Of a DNA stretch of 40,700 nucleotides, positions 15,965 through 25,068 are shown piece by piece (position 1 is the first letter of the stretch; each line of letters begins with the position of its first letter). The notes beneath the pieces are model-generated. The model saw nothing but the letters and a program-made list of their open reading frames with translations. It did not search any database and was not told the origin of the DNA. This DNA is from an uncultured Gilliamella sp. (GTDB lineage Bacteria > Pseudomonadota > Gammaproteobacteria > Enterobacterales > Orbaceae): NCBI GenBank assembly GCA_946481345.1, contig CAMLMY010000015.1:1-40700 (forward strand), written 5' to 3'. The position numbers and the translations under genes are program-made.

Positions 15965-18823
15965 ATGAAAAATACGACTTATAATCCACAAGAAATTGAA
16001 CAACCTATCTATAAACATTGGGAAGAAAGCGGTTATTTCAAACCCAATGGCGACAAATCTCAACCAAGTTACTGCATTGCCATTCCACCTCCGAATGTAA
16101 CAGGTAGTTTACATATGGGGCATGCATTTCAACAAACCATCATGGATGCATTGATTCGTTATCATCGTATGCAAGGTAACAATACCCTTTGGCAATCGGG
16201 TACGGATCATGCTGGTATTGCTACTCAAATGGTTGTTGAACGTAAAATTGCCGCTGAGGAAAACAAAACTCGTCATGATTACGGTCGTGAAGCATTTATT
16301 GATAAAATTTGGCAATGGAAAGCAGAGTCAGGCGGTAGTATTACTAAACAAATGCGTCGACTAGGTGATTCTGTTGATTGGGATCGTGAACGATTTACTA
16401 TGGACGAAGGTCTATCCAATGCCGTAAAAGAAGTATTTGTAAGATTATATCAAGAAGATTTGATTTATCGTGGTAAACGTCTAGTAAACTGGGATCCTAA
16501 ACTTCGTACCGCCATATCAGATCTTGAGGTCGAAAACCGAGAAGTCAAAGGCTCAATGTGGTATTTACGCTATCCACTTGCTGATGGCGCTAAAACAGCA
16601 GAAGGCAAAGATTATTTAGTTGTTGCCACAACTCGACCAGAAACACTTTTAGGCGATACGGGGGTTGCAGTTAATCCAGAGGATCCGCGTTATAAAGATT
16701 TAGTTGGTAAATATGTCATATTACCATTTGTAAATCGTCGTATTCCGATTGTTGGTGATGAACATGCCGATATAACTAAAGGGACTGGTTGCGTAAAAAT
16801 CACTCCTGCCCATGATTTTAATGACTACGAAGTAGGGCGTCGTCATCAATTACCGATGATCAATATTTTTACTTTTGATGGTGATATTCGTACACAAGCT
16901 GAAGTATTTGATACCAATGGCGAAGCATGCACTCTTTATGCAACAGAAATTCCAGCAGAATTCCAAAATTTAGAACGCTTTGCTGCGCGTAAAGCCATTG
17001 TTGCTCAATGTGAAGCATTAGATATACTCGAAAAAATTGAGCCACATGATCTTACGATTCCTTATGGCGATCGTGGTGGAGTGGTTATTGAACCTATGTT
17101 GACTGACCAATGGTATGTTCGTGCCAAAGTACTTGCTGAACCCGCTATTGATGCAGTAAAAAATGGTGACATCCAATTTGTACCAAAACAGTACGAAAAT
17201 ATGTATTTTTCTTGGATGAATGACATTCAAGATTGGTGCATTTCTCGTCAATTATGGTGGGGGCACCGAATCCCTGCTTGGTATGATAACCAAGGTAATG
17301 TTTATGTAGGACGTAACGAAGCAGAAGTTCGACGCGAAAATAACCTAGCTGACGACATTGAATTATCACAAGATGAAGATGTACTTGATACTTGGTTCTC
17401 ATCTGCGCTATGGACATTTTCAACCTTAGGTTGGCCAGAAAATACTGATGATTTAGCGACTTTTCACCCAACTAATGTATTAGTAACGGGGTTTGATATT
17501 ATTTTCTTCTGGGTAGCCAGAATGATTATGATGACGATGCACTTCATCAAAGATGAGCATGGTAAACCACAAGTCCCATTTAAAACTGTATATGTTACAG
17601 GGTTAATTCGTGATGAAGAAGGGCAAAAAATGTCTAAATCTAAAGGTAACGTAATTGATCCTTTGGATATGATTGATGGTATATCATTAGCTGATTTGTT
17701 AAAAAAACGTACTGGCAATATGATGCAACCACAGTTGGCTGAAAAAATTGCTAAACGGACTGAAAAGCAATTTCCTAATGGTATTGAAGCCCACGGTACG
17801 GATGCACTACGCTTTACTTTAGCAGCACTGGCTTCAACTGGGCGTGATATTAACTGGGATTTAAAACGCTTAGAAGGTTATCGTAACTTCTGTAACAAAT
17901 TATGGAATGCAAGCCGTTACGTATTAATGAATACTGAAGAACATGATTGTGGTTTTAAAGGCGGGGATTTATATTATTCACTATCAGACAAATGGATCTT
18001 AGCAGAATTTAACCAAACCGTTAAAGCCTATCGTGAAGCATTTGACACTTATCGCTTCGATTTAGCTGCTAATATTTTATATGAGTTTACTTGGAATCAA
18101 TTCTGTGACTGGTATTTAGAACTTACTAAGTCAGTATTAGCTAATGGCGAACAATCTGCACAACGTGCTGCTCGTCATACGTTGGTGACCGTTCTGGAAG
18201 CGTTATTGCGTCTTGCACATCCAATTATTCCGTTTATCACAGAAGCAATTTGGCAAAATGTGAAAGGGCTAATGCATATTAAAGCTGACACAATTATGCT
18301 ACAACCAATGCCAGCATTTGATGAAAAATATATTAATGAAGAAGCGGTTGCTGATATTAATTGGATTAAAGATGCTGTTGTTGCTGTACGTAACATCCGT
18401 GCAGAAATGAACATTGCACCGAGTAAGCCATTACAATTATTGATTCGCCAAGCTTCACCGACAGTTCATCGTGTTGTAAGTGATAATATTACTTTTATTA
18501 AAACTTTGGCTAAACTTTCTGAAATTGTCTTGCTTGATGAAAGTGAAAATGGTCCGTTGTCTGTAACTAAATTGGTTGATGGGGCAGAGCTACTTATACC
18601 AATGGCGGGATTAATTAATAAAGAAGATGAATTAGCTCGTCTTGAAAAAGAGATTGCTCGCATTGAGGGAGAAATAGCCCGCATTGCAAATAAATTATCA
18701 AACGCTAGTTTTGTTGACAAAGCACCTGCTGCGGTGGTTGCTAAAGAAAAAGAAAAACAGCAAGGTTACATTGATGATAAAGCCAAACTGCAAGAGCAGT
18801 ATGTAGCAATCAAGAATCTATAA
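15965..18823 (+). CDS. valS: Valyl-tRNA synthetase
   Basis: ValS charges tRNA-Val and edits mischarged Thr. The 952-aa protein matches E. coli (951 aa) in length. The HIGH motif lies in [16 protein letters not shown] near residue 41-56, the editing domain in the inserted CP1 region ([18 protein letters not shown]), the KMSKS motif in [14 protein letters not shown] near 555, and the C-terminal arm ends in a coiled coil ([21 protein letters not shown]) that contacts the tRNA. It has its own leader and is not directly behind holC. A strong hairpin terminator follows. Confidence 0.98.
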   Translation: MKNTTYNPQEIEQPIYKHWEESGYFKPNGDKSQPSYCIAIPPPNVTGSLHMGHAFQQTIMDALIRYHRMQGNNTLWQSGTDHAGIATQMVVERKIAAEENKTRHDYGREAFIDKIWQWKAESGGSITKQMRRLGDSVDWDRERFTMDEGLSNAVKEVFVRLYQEDLIYRGKRLVNWDPKLRTAISDLEVENREVKGSMWYLRYPLADGAKTAEGKDYLVVATTRPETLLGDTGVAVNPEDPRYKDLVGKYVILPFVNRRIPIVGDEHADITKGTGCVKITPAHDFNDYEVGRRHQLPMINIFTFDGDIRTQAEVFDTNGEACTLYATEIPAEFQNLERFAARKAIVAQCEALDILEKIEPHDLTIPYGDRGGVVIEPMLTDQWYVRAKVLAEPAIDAVKNGDIQFVPKQYENMYFSWMNDIQDWCISRQLWWGHRIPAWYDNQGNVYVGRNEAEVRRENNLADDIELSQDEDVLDTWFSSALWTFSTLGWPENTDDLATFHPTNVLVTGFDIIFFWVARMIMMTMHFIKDEHGKPQVPFKTVYVTGLIRDEEGQKMSKSKGNVIDPLDMIDGISLADLLKKRTGNMMQPQLAEKIAKRTEKQFPNGIEAHGTDALRFTLAALASTGRDINWDLKRLEGYRNFCNKLWNASRYVLMNTEEHDCGFKGGDLYYSLSDKWILAEFNQTVKAYREAFDTYRFDLAANILYEFTWNQFCDWYLELTKSVLANGEQSAQRAARHTLVTVLEALLRLAHPIIPFITEAIWQNVKGLMHIKADTIMLQPMPAFDEKYINEEAVADINWIKDAVVAVRNIRAEMNIAPSKPLQLLIRQASPTVHRVVSDNITFIKTLAKLSEIVLLDESENGPLSVTKLVDGAELLIPMAGLINKEDELARLEKEIARIEGEIARIANKLSNASFVDKAPAAVVAKEKEKQQGYIDDKAKLQEQYVAIKNL

Positions 18824-18836
18824 TCTTGATATATAA

Positions 18837-18871
18837 AATCTCTCGTTAATTCGATTAACGAGAGATTTTTT
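18837..18871. terminator. Terminator between convergent valS and ompW
   Basis: A perfect 14-bp inverted repeat (18837-18850 and 18854-18867, arms AATCTCTCGTTAAT) has a 3-base loop and is followed by a T run in the plus direction (18866-18871). It lies between the valS stop and the end of the minus-strand ompW, so it may serve both. Confidence 0.85.
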
Positions 18872-18884
18872 ATTTAGCAAAAGC

Positions 18885-19556
18885 TTAAAATTTATAACCT
18901 ACACCAATCATTGCAACCCATGGGTCTAATTTATATTTAGCCGTTACTTTAGTATTTCCTAAATGCGTAGTTGCTTTAGTTTCAATATCAATATAACGTA
19001 CTTGTGCATTAATGAGCCAATTTTCATTAATAGAATAGTCTGCCCCAATTTGTGCCGCTAAGCCCCAAGAACTATCAAGGTCTAAACCATGAAATCCTGC
19101 TTTTTTAGCTTCTCCACTGAGTTTTTCATCAAAGAAGAAAGTATAGTTTACCCCAACACCCACATACGGTTGAAATTCAAATTGCGAATCAAGAGGGTAC
19201 CAAACAGCACTTAATGTAGGTGGTAAATGTTTAATTTTACCAAGGTGAGCGCCAGCCAATCCCGTTGAATTACCACCGCCAAGTTTAACTTGATGGCTAA
19301 ATGGTGTTGCTCCTAACAGTTCAATACCGATATTATCCGTAATCATATATTGAAAATTTAAACCAAGTTGAGTGTCATTATCGGCTTTAGCTTTTAAATC
19401 ACTTTTTGCCCCACCCACTTTCACATGATCACTTTTATCTTTTGGATGAACATAAACAGGTCCACCACGGACTATGATTTCATTCGCTTGATGTGCATAA
19501 GCCATTGAACTTGCTAATCCCATTGAAATGAGCATTGCAACAGATGATATTTTCAT
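18885..19556 (-). CDS. ompW: OmpW family outer membrane protein
   Basis: The 223-aa protein has a signal peptide of about 21 residues (ending SSMAYA before HQ), a barrel of alternating hydrophobic residues, and an aromatic C-terminal end (GVGYKF) needed for outer membrane insertion. OmpW blocks are present: IVRGGPVYVHP near the start, LGLNFQYMITDNIGIELLGATPFSH, LPPTLSAVWYPL, FQPYVGVGVNYTFFF and SWGLAAQIGADY. OmpW is an 8-stranded barrel with a hydrophobic channel, linked to small hydrophobic solutes and to stress. It is monocistronic and converges on valS. Confidence 0.92.
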   Translation of the reverse strand: MKISSVAMLISMGLASSMAYAHQANEIIVRGGPVYVHPKDKSDHVKVGGAKSDLKAKADNDTQLGLNFQYMITDNIGIELLGATPFSHQVKLGGGNSTGLAGAHLGKIKHLPPTLSAVWYPLDSQFEFQPYVGVGVNYTFFFDEKLSGEAKKAGFHGLDLDSSWGLAAQIGADYSINENWLINAQVRYIDIETKATTHLGNTKVTAKYKLDPWVAMIGVGYKF

Positions 19557-19779
19557 TTCTTGTCTCCTAATACTATCTTATAAGCTATAATTTAAGGATT
19601 ATTGAATTAGGCGTTTAATTAATTTTATTAACTAATTGTCAATTCATACTGTTATTTATGTCATATTAAGTTAATTAAAGAATCGGTTGGATAATAATAA
19701 ATTCTTTAATTTTATGATAATATCACATTTAATTTGATAAATCTGAGATTTAGCTCAAAATTTATGTAAAATCTATGGC

Positions 19780-19808
19780 TTGCATTAATCTTAAAGGTTA
19801 GATATAAT
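19780..19808 (+). promoter_or_regulatory. Sigma-70 promoter of the tRNA-Lys gene
   Basis: TTGCAT at 19780-19785 and a perfect TATAAT at 19803-19808 are 17 bp apart, 17 bases ahead of the mature tRNA. This is a close match to the sigma-70 consensus. Confidence 0.65.
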
Positions 19809-19825
19809 AGAAAGAATAATTTAGT

Positions 19826-19901
19826 GGGTTGTTAGCTCAGTCGGTAGAGCAGTTGACTCTTAATCAATTGGTCGCGGGTTCGAACCCCTCACAACCCACC
19901 A
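19826..19901 (+). tRNA. tRNA-Lys, anticodon CTT
   Basis: The 76-nt gene with encoded CCA folds as a cloverleaf: acceptor GGGTTGT/ACAACCC, D-arm GCTC/GAGC, anticodon stem GTTGA/TCAAT around the loop CTCTTAA, T-loop TTCGAAC. The sequence is otherwise close to E. coli tRNA-Lys, but the anticodon is CTT rather than TTT, so it reads AAG only. The T-stem GCGGG/CCCTC has one C-U mismatch at its second pair. Confidence 0.93.
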
Positions 19902-20120
19902 TTAAAAATCATCCTATTCAGTGATATTCAAGAGTTAGTAGCTATCTAGTTTACTTATCATTTAAAAATAATACAGATATAAAAAATATAGATATAAAAC
20001 TCTAGCAGGTTTTAATAATATACCTTATAAGCTTACCAAATTGAACAATTCAAGCTTTTAAACCTGATTTATTGAAAGTTAGGAATAAGACTATCGTTTT
20101 AAACAATTATGGGTATTAGC

Positions 20121-20453
20121 ATGAATTCATATCTTCTTCTTTTTCTAGCTATTATTTGTGAAGTGATTGCAACTTCTTCATTAAAGTTATCCAATGGCTT
20201 TACTCATTTGGTTTTTTCAATCATTACTATCATTGGATACAGCGCTTCTTTTTATGTACTTTCTTTAGCATTAAAAACGATTCCTGTCGGAATTGCTTAT
20301 GCGATCTGGTCTGGCATCGGAATTGTGCTTATTAGTTTAATTGCTTGGATTTTTATGAAACAGACTTTAGATCTTGCTGCTTTAATAGGGATGGGATTTA
20401 TTATGTTTGGCGTTGTCATCATTAATCTCTTTTCGAAAGTAGCAGCGCATTAG
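20121..20453 (+). CDS. emrE: Small multidrug resistance transporter EmrE-type
   Basis: The 110-aa protein has four membrane helices and aligns with E. coli EmrE (110 aa) from the start: [15 protein letters not shown] with the essential Glu14 in the first helix, then the [20 protein letters not shown] stretch of helix 3 and VVIINLFSK at the end. It works as an antiparallel dimer, exchanging protons for lipophilic cations such as quaternary ammonium compounds. An upstream ATG at 20109 would add four residues, but EmrE proteins start with MN-Y, so I use 20121. It is monocistronic after the tRNA. Confidence 0.9.
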   Translation: MNSYLLLFLAIICEVIATSSLKLSNGFTHLVFSIITIIGYSASFYVLSLALKTIPVGIAYAIWSGIGIVLISLIAWIFMKQTLDLAALIGMGFIMFGVVIINLFSKVAAH

Positions 20454-20843
20454 AATATAAAAAATATTCGTTAAAAGACACATTATTTAGTTTGGATCTC
20501 TTTATTTCATATAATTATCAAGCCAATTATTTCATATTGATAATATGAGTGTTTCGACTTGTTTAGGATAAAAAATTAGGATATTTACTTTAATTTTTTT
20601 CGTGGAAAATTGCCTTTTTTATTCTGAAAAAGACAATACAGGATTAATAATAAACTTTTCTTTAAATCGAATTGTATTAAAAAACTGAAAGTATAGGTTC
20701 GTTGTTTATTATAATGACGAAATTTAAAATAGAGTTTTTTAATTATTATTTAAATTGATTTATTTTTTTAACTGTCCGAATGCAAAATTGCCATTTATCT
20801 TATTTATGGTTGGGATTAAAGCATTTCTAAAACCCTTTTATCT
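20454..20843. other. A+T-rich stretch without a gene
   Basis: About 390 bases with stops in all frames follow emrE. I see no hairpin with a T run, repeat or RNA gene that I can support. Confidence 0.4.
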
Positions 20844-21041
20844 TTAAGTCCATTTATTTTTACTAGTAACTATTTTTAATCGTCTAATTTCATTAAGCAA
20901 CTTAGAAATATCTTGGTGTGCATGTGCAGTAAAATCATGCTCAGCATCTGTTGCATCAATCAGTTTGATATCTTTGTTTCGTTGTTGTTCTTTTCCAATC
21001 CTAATAAAATTGTTACTACTACAATGGACATAACCCGCCAA
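20844..21041 (-). pseudogene. Short unidentified frame, possible remnant of a larger gene
   Basis: The frame gives 65 residues with a protein-like composition (GYVHCSSNN, DIKLIDATDAEHDF, DISKLLNEIRRLKI) and ends normally at 20844, but its only start is a TTG without a ribosome binding site, and a TAA lies six bases before it. It begins 18 bases after the stop of the 308-aa gene on the same strand. It may be the C-terminal end of a decayed gene. I do not recognise the family. Confidence 0.35.
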
Positions 21042-21059
21042 ATCCGCTTACCCTGTAGG

Positions 21060-21986
21060 TTAGGTTACATTGTCACTCCTTTTTTGTATTTGATTTAATT
21101 CACTTTCTGAAAAAGTGCTAATTTGTGGTAGTAACTGTTTAGCAAACACAGGATAGTTTTGAGCAACTTCTGGATCATCAATGTTTTTACATCGATTTAT
21201 AAACTGTTCGATCAAAAAAGAATTATTTAAATCATGCAACAATTCAGTCATTCTACGATAGATAATCTCATCGTAATAATTGAGATCATCAATATAATTA
21301 ATTAGTAATAAATTAGCGATCTTTTGATTAATAGATTGATTATTATTGTTTTTTACTAATATTTTATGTGCAATAACACTTTGTTCGTCATTGCTTTCTA
21401 AAGCAATATTGATAAGGGTGGATAGTAACTGGCTTAATTGATCATCATTCAATCCATCATCATGGATTAATGTTAATGCGTTTGTTTGTTGTGATGAAGA
21501 ATTGAGAGCAATTTGTAGTTGTATAAAAAAATCAGGACATTGTCGAAAATTCTGTTTCGCAATCAATAAATTTTGTTGAGCCTGATTTAAAGCAAGCCAT
21601 TCATGGGCATTTGCAAGATATTTTTGCCTCAGTTTTCTTATTTCTGACGTTATCTCAAAGCAATCCTCTAGTGGTTCATCGGGTAATGACCAATAATCAA
21701 TAAGTTGCCAATGCTGAGCATAATCGTTATAAAGGATATTTAATACTTGGTGAATAATAGGTTGATTTTGATTAGGATCAGCGGTGAATAAATCATTACA
21801 AATATCGATACATAAATTCATTAATATGTGTTTTTGAAATGTTGAGTAATTATTATCAAGATATGCAGACAAATATTTAGCTAACCATTGCGGTGTTCGA
21901 TATTCGTTCGCTAATTCATATTCCCAATCCTGTCCATTACCGAGGGGGACTTTTAAATCTTGGCACATTTTCTCAAGTTCATTCAT
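21060..21986 (-). CDS. Unknown helical protein, possibly an immunity-type protein
   Basis: The 308-aa protein has no signal peptide or membrane segment and is predominantly alpha-helical, with many Asn/Gln/Leu residues and repeated helix pairs resembling an ARM/HEAT-like solenoid. The N-terminal block DWEYELANEYRTPQWLAKYLSAYLD is the most conserved-looking part. I cannot name a family. Single genes of this kind, A+T-rich and next to an Imm10-like gene and fragments, are typical of orphan immunity genes of polymorphic toxins, but that is inference from context only. Confidence 0.6.
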   Translation of the reverse strand: MNELEKMCQDLKVPLGNGQDWEYELANEYRTPQWLAKYLSAYLDNNYSTFQKHILMNLCIDICNDLFTADPNQNQPIIHQVLNILYNDYAQHWQLIDYWSLPDEPLEDCFEITSEIRKLRQKYLANAHEWLALNQAQQNLLIAKQNFRQCPDFFIQLQIALNSSSQQTNALTLIHDDGLNDDQLSQLLSTLINIALESNDEQSVIAHKILVKNNNNQSINQKIANLLLINYIDDLNYYDEIIYRRMTELLHDLNNSFLIEQFINRCKNIDDPEVAQNYPVFAKQLLPQISTFSESELNQIQKRSDNVT

Positions 21987-22537
21987 AATTATGACTCAAC
22001 ATTATTGTTTATCTAAATTTTTTACATAAAATGATGCAAGAGTTAGGTAAAAAGCGCTTTATTTTAGTATCTGAATTTCATGAGGTAAACATATTTCATT
22101 TTTATAAAAAAGAAATTTTATCCATGTTTACTTCAATCACAGAGAGTTTTTTTTATTTAACTCTTATGCCATGTTCATTATCACTTGACCATTAAACATA
22201 TAACCATACTCATCTGGTTTATTGGTTGCTAAGTAAATTTTGATTAATGATATGTTTTATAAGTGCTTCAATATCTCATAAATTATAAATGTTTGTGATA
22301 TAAATTATGATTTAATGATTAATAATATTTTGTGGTTTAATTTACTGAGATTAATGAAATTTATCGCATTTTACATTTCTTGATTGTAGTCTAATGATTC
22401 TAAATAGATGATCGTCCCCTCATGTTGGTTAAACTATCCAAAAGAAAACCTTGGCTATACATTCATCTTGAATAATATAATTTAGAATATTTTAATGATG
22501 GATAAATGTTTACTTTAATCGAAACGGATAAATTATT
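21987..22537. other. 550-bp gap with fragments on the minus strand
   Basis: Two short minus-strand stretches read like protein ends: one at about 22167-22260 ending PDEYGYMFNGQVIMNMA before a TAA, the other at about 22218-22275 in another frame reading DIEALIKHIINQNLL before a TAA. Neither has a start or a recognisable family. They may be relics of genes lost between the two immunity-like genes. Confidence 0.35.
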
Positions 22538-22909
22538 TTATACATCAATCGAGAGATTGACTAAACTATCTAAAAAAATTTTTTTGATATATTCAGTTAA
22601 CAATGCAATGTTTTGATCAGTAAATTCAGCTGTCAACCTTTGCTCACCCACTAAATGTTGTTTATCCGCTTTAATTTCTACTGTTAGAGAATTTTTTTGT
22701 AAAAACAGATTACTAATGGCATTACCAACCTCTATCGTTGAATTATTAGTTTGTATACCTATTGCATCATCAATTTCACCATCATCAAAGCGCGAAATAA
22801 TTAAATAACGATCGGGTGATATGGGATGGTTGCCAATACCAACAATCAAGACGTCATTCTCGGTATAACAGTTTATAGTAGTAGCAAAAAAGCATGATTC
22901 TTTTTTCAT
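22538..22909 (-). CDS. Imm10-like immunity protein (tentative)
   Basis: The 123-aa protein has no membrane segment. Its pattern fits immunity protein family 10: FFATTI near the start, a short beta-strand block VLIVGIGNHPISPDRYLIISRF, an acidic turn DDGEIDDAIGI, then E-rich strands (SLTVEIKA) and a helical end (LLTEYIKKIFLD). Imm10 proteins neutralise toxins of contact-dependent or polymorphic toxin systems in the cytoplasm. No toxin gene is visible nearby, so it would be an orphan. The family call rests on remembered pattern, not on a search. Confidence 0.5.
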   Translation of the reverse strand: MKKESCFFATTINCYTENDVLIVGIGNHPISPDRYLIISRFDDGEIDDAIGIQTNNSTIEVGNAISNLFLQKNSLTVEIKADKQHLVGEQRLTAEFTDQNIALLTEYIKKIFLDSLVNLSIDV

Positions 22910-23432
22910 ATTTAATTTTTACAACCTCATCACATTAAACGAATTCATTTTATAAATAATTTGTTATTGTAAAGATATTTCTTATTGTCGTATCTGAATT
23001 TGTAATAAAAGCAATAAACTATCTTCAAATAATTAAACATCAATTGAAAAAGTTATTAATAAAAAATACTAAAACTTGCTGGAGTCTATCAAAAAACGAT
23101 TTTTAGCTAATTTTGATTTCTTATTTGAGAAATCAAATGTTTCAATTTATATGCAATCTGTATCATATATTCTCAATCTTATAGTAGACTAACCACATCG
23201 AGCCTAAAATAAAATGTGCATTTTATCGCTTTTCGGTGATTTATTTATTTTATTGAAATAGAACTGATAACGTTAGCAGATTATAAACTCTTTTTATGTT
23301 TTAAGATCTACAAAAAAGCTCTACTTAAGTATATACTCTTTATCAATTTAATTAGTTTAACATGGCAAGTTTTTGTTATGCGTAATTCAAATAGCCTTAT
23401 TTGTTTTCATCAATTTGTAAAGGATCATGAGT
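22910..23432. other. 520-bp leader region before yhcH
   Basis: The stretch is A+T-rich with no frame of interest. It must hold the promoter of the minus-strand Imm10-like gene and that of yhcH-kdgK, but I could not find a -35/-10 pair or a palindromic operator that I would defend. Confidence 0.35.
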
Positions 23433-23903
23433 ATGATTTTAGGTAATATTAATCATTTGGATTTAATCCCATATTTACCCAACAAAATTAAGCAATCAAT
23501 CGAATATGTTAAAGATAATGTTAACAGCAACACGCCAGTAGGACGTTATGATATTGATGGCGATAATATGTTTTTTATGGTGTCTGATAGCACTTTGCGA
23601 CATATTCATGAGGCTAATCCTGAGTTTCATAAAAAATACCTTGATGTACAAATTGTATTGGAAGGACAAGAAGGAATGGCAGTAAGCACCTTACCACCCC
23701 ACACTAAGGTATTAGACGACAAATTAGCAGATAATGATATCGCTTTTATCGAAACACCCCCAGAAGAAACCATGTTAATATTACAGTCGAACGATTTCAT
23801 CGTATTTTTACCCAACGAAGTTCATAAACCGCTCTGTACTATCAATAATAAGATTACAACGGTTCGTAAAGTTGTGGTTAAAATCGCATTGGATTATTTA
23901 TAA
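23433..23903 (+). CDS. YhcH/YjgK/YiaL family protein (DUF386)
   Basis: The 156-aa protein belongs to the YhcH/YjgK/YiaL cupin-like family: MILGNI at the start, VGRYDIDGDNMFFMVSDS, the metal-binding-like EFHKKYLDVQIVLEGQEGM, and the end FLPNEVHKPLC with further conserved His. Members sit in operons for uronates and sialic acid and are proposed to open or epimerise sugar forms. AAGG at 23420-23423 is nine bases before the ATG at 23433 but only three before the ATG at 23427, and family members start with M-I-x-G, so I choose 23433. kdgK follows 24 bp later. Confidence 0.85.
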   Translation: MILGNINHLDLIPYLPNKIKQSIEYVKDNVNSNTPVGRYDIDGDNMFFMVSDSTLRHIHEANPEFHKKYLDVQIVLEGQEGMAVSTLPPHTKVLDDKLADNDIAFIETPPEETMLILQSNDFIVFLPNEVHKPLCTINNKITTVRKVVVKIALDYL

Positions 23904-23927
23904 TTAGGTCAAGGATATAGGTACAAT

Positions 23928-24863
23928 ATGACTTTAAATATCGCTGTTATTGGCGAATGTATGATTGAATTGTCGATGAAACAAGATTCGACAACACGCA
24001 GTTTTGGTGGAGATACACTTAATACTTCTGTCTATTTATCACGTTTATTAAAAGGTAAAGACTTTGCAATTCACTATGTAACTGGATTAGGCACCGATCC
24101 TTTTAGCCAAGAGATGGTTGATAGTTGGCAAAAAGAGCATATTAAAACTGATTTAGTACAAAGAATGTCAGATAAGATGCCAGGACTCTACTCAATTGTC
24201 ACAGATGATCAGGGTGAGCGTTCTTTTTATTACTGGCGTAATGATGCAGCGGCTAAGTTTTGGTTAAAAACTGCCGAAACAGACAAGGTAGCCGAACAGA
24301 TTGCTCAATGTGATTATGTCTATTTAAGTGGTATCAGTATTGCAATTTTAGATGCGGAAAGTATTCTTAAATTATTAGATCTTTTAAAAAGAGTTAAAGC
24401 TAATGGTGGTAAGGTTATTTTTGATAATAATTTCCGACCACGTTTATGGAGCAGCCTTGATTTAGCACGAAGTGTTTACAGCGATATTCTGAGTTTTACC
24501 GATATTGCATTTTTAACGCTTGATGATGAAGATTTGTTATGGGGTAAATTGCCTTATGAGCAAGTAATTGAGCGCACTAAAAACTTTGGTGTAACTGAAA
24601 TCATCATCAAACGAGGTAGTGATAGCTGCATTGTTGATTGTGCTGAAGGCCGCTTTGAGGTGCCAGCTAATAAAATCGCTAAAGATAAAGTTATCGATAC
24701 AACCGCAGCAGGGGATTCATTTAGTGCAGGTTATCTTGGTGCACGCTTAAGTGGGCGAAATCCTTCACAATCAGCATTACAAGGCCATTTAGTTGCAGGT
24801 ACGGTCATTCAATATCGTGGTGCGATTATTCCTTTAGATGCAACTCCAAAACTAATTGATTAA
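23928..24863 (+). CDS. kdgK: 2-dehydro-3-deoxygluconokinase KdgK
   Basis: KdgK phosphorylates 2-keto-3-deoxygluconate (KDG) to KDPG, the entry of uronate and pectin breakdown into the Entner-Doudoroff route. The 311-aa PfkB-family protein is close to E. coli KdgK (309 aa): IAVIGECMIELS at the start, FGGDTLNTSVYLSRLL, YYWRNDAAAKFW, and the catalytic base in DTTAAGDSFSAGYLGARL. It forms an operon with the YhcH-type gene and is followed by a strong terminator. The aldolase eda and the uronate enzymes are not in this window. Confidence 0.94.
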   Translation: MTLNIAVIGECMIELSMKQDSTTRSFGGDTLNTSVYLSRLLKGKDFAIHYVTGLGTDPFSQEMVDSWQKEHIKTDLVQRMSDKMPGLYSIVTDDQGERSFYYWRNDAAAKFWLKTAETDKVAEQIAQCDYVYLSGISIAILDAESILKLLDLLKRVKANGGKVIFDNNFRPRLWSSLDLARSVYSDILSFTDIAFLTLDDEDLLWGKLPYEQVIERTKNFGVTEIIIKRGSDSCIVDCAEGRFEVPANKIAKDKVIDTTAAGDSFSAGYLGARLSGRNPSQSALQGHLVAGTVIQYRGAIIPLDATPKLID

Positions 24864-24874
24864 TATAAATGACT

Positions 24875-24904
24875 AAAAACGGTCGCTAAAGACCGTTTTT
24901 ATTT
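24875..24904 (+). terminator. Rho-independent terminator of kdgK
   Basis: AAAAACGGTC (24875-24884) and GACCGTTTTT (24891-24900) form a perfect 10-bp stem with a 6-base loop, the second arm running into T5, 12 bases after the kdgK stop. Confidence 0.85.
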
Positions 24905-24916
24905 TAGCAAATAATC

Positions 24917-24945
24917 TTGTCAAAAAGTTTCAGGTTAACTATACG
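24917..24945 (+). promoter_or_regulatory. Candidate sigma-70 promoter upstream of uvrA
   Basis: TTGTCA at 24917-24922 and TATACG at 24940-24945 are 17 bp apart. It lies upstream of the LexA box and would give a leader of over 110 bases, so a second, closer promoter is possible. Confidence 0.35.
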
Positions 24946-25008
24946 TTTGAGTATATAATAGCCAATAACGTGTTCTATTATATATGTGGTATATTTAATC
25001 GATTATTA

Positions 25009-25024
25009 CTGGTATAATATACAG
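25009..25024 (+). promoter_or_regulatory. LexA (SOS) box of uvrA
   Basis: CTG-N10-CAG with an A+T-only core after the first base (CTG GTATAATATA CAG) matches the gammaproteobacterial LexA consensus. It lies 45 bp before the uvrA start. The core contains TATAAT at 25013-25018, which could be the -10 box of a promoter that LexA would block. uvrA is an SOS gene in E. coli. Confidence 0.72.
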
Positions 25025-25068
25025 TTTATTTCTAATTCATTTCGTTTAAAACACACAAGAAGAGATCT

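Noticed and set aside
17145-17471. 108-aa minus-strand frame inside valS
   Set aside because: Fully contained in valS, whose coding is certain; composition is that of an antisense shadow.
20109-20120. Upstream ATG adding four residues to EmrE
   Set aside because: The homologous E. coli protein starts at the second ATG and the added residues (MGIS) have no counterpart.
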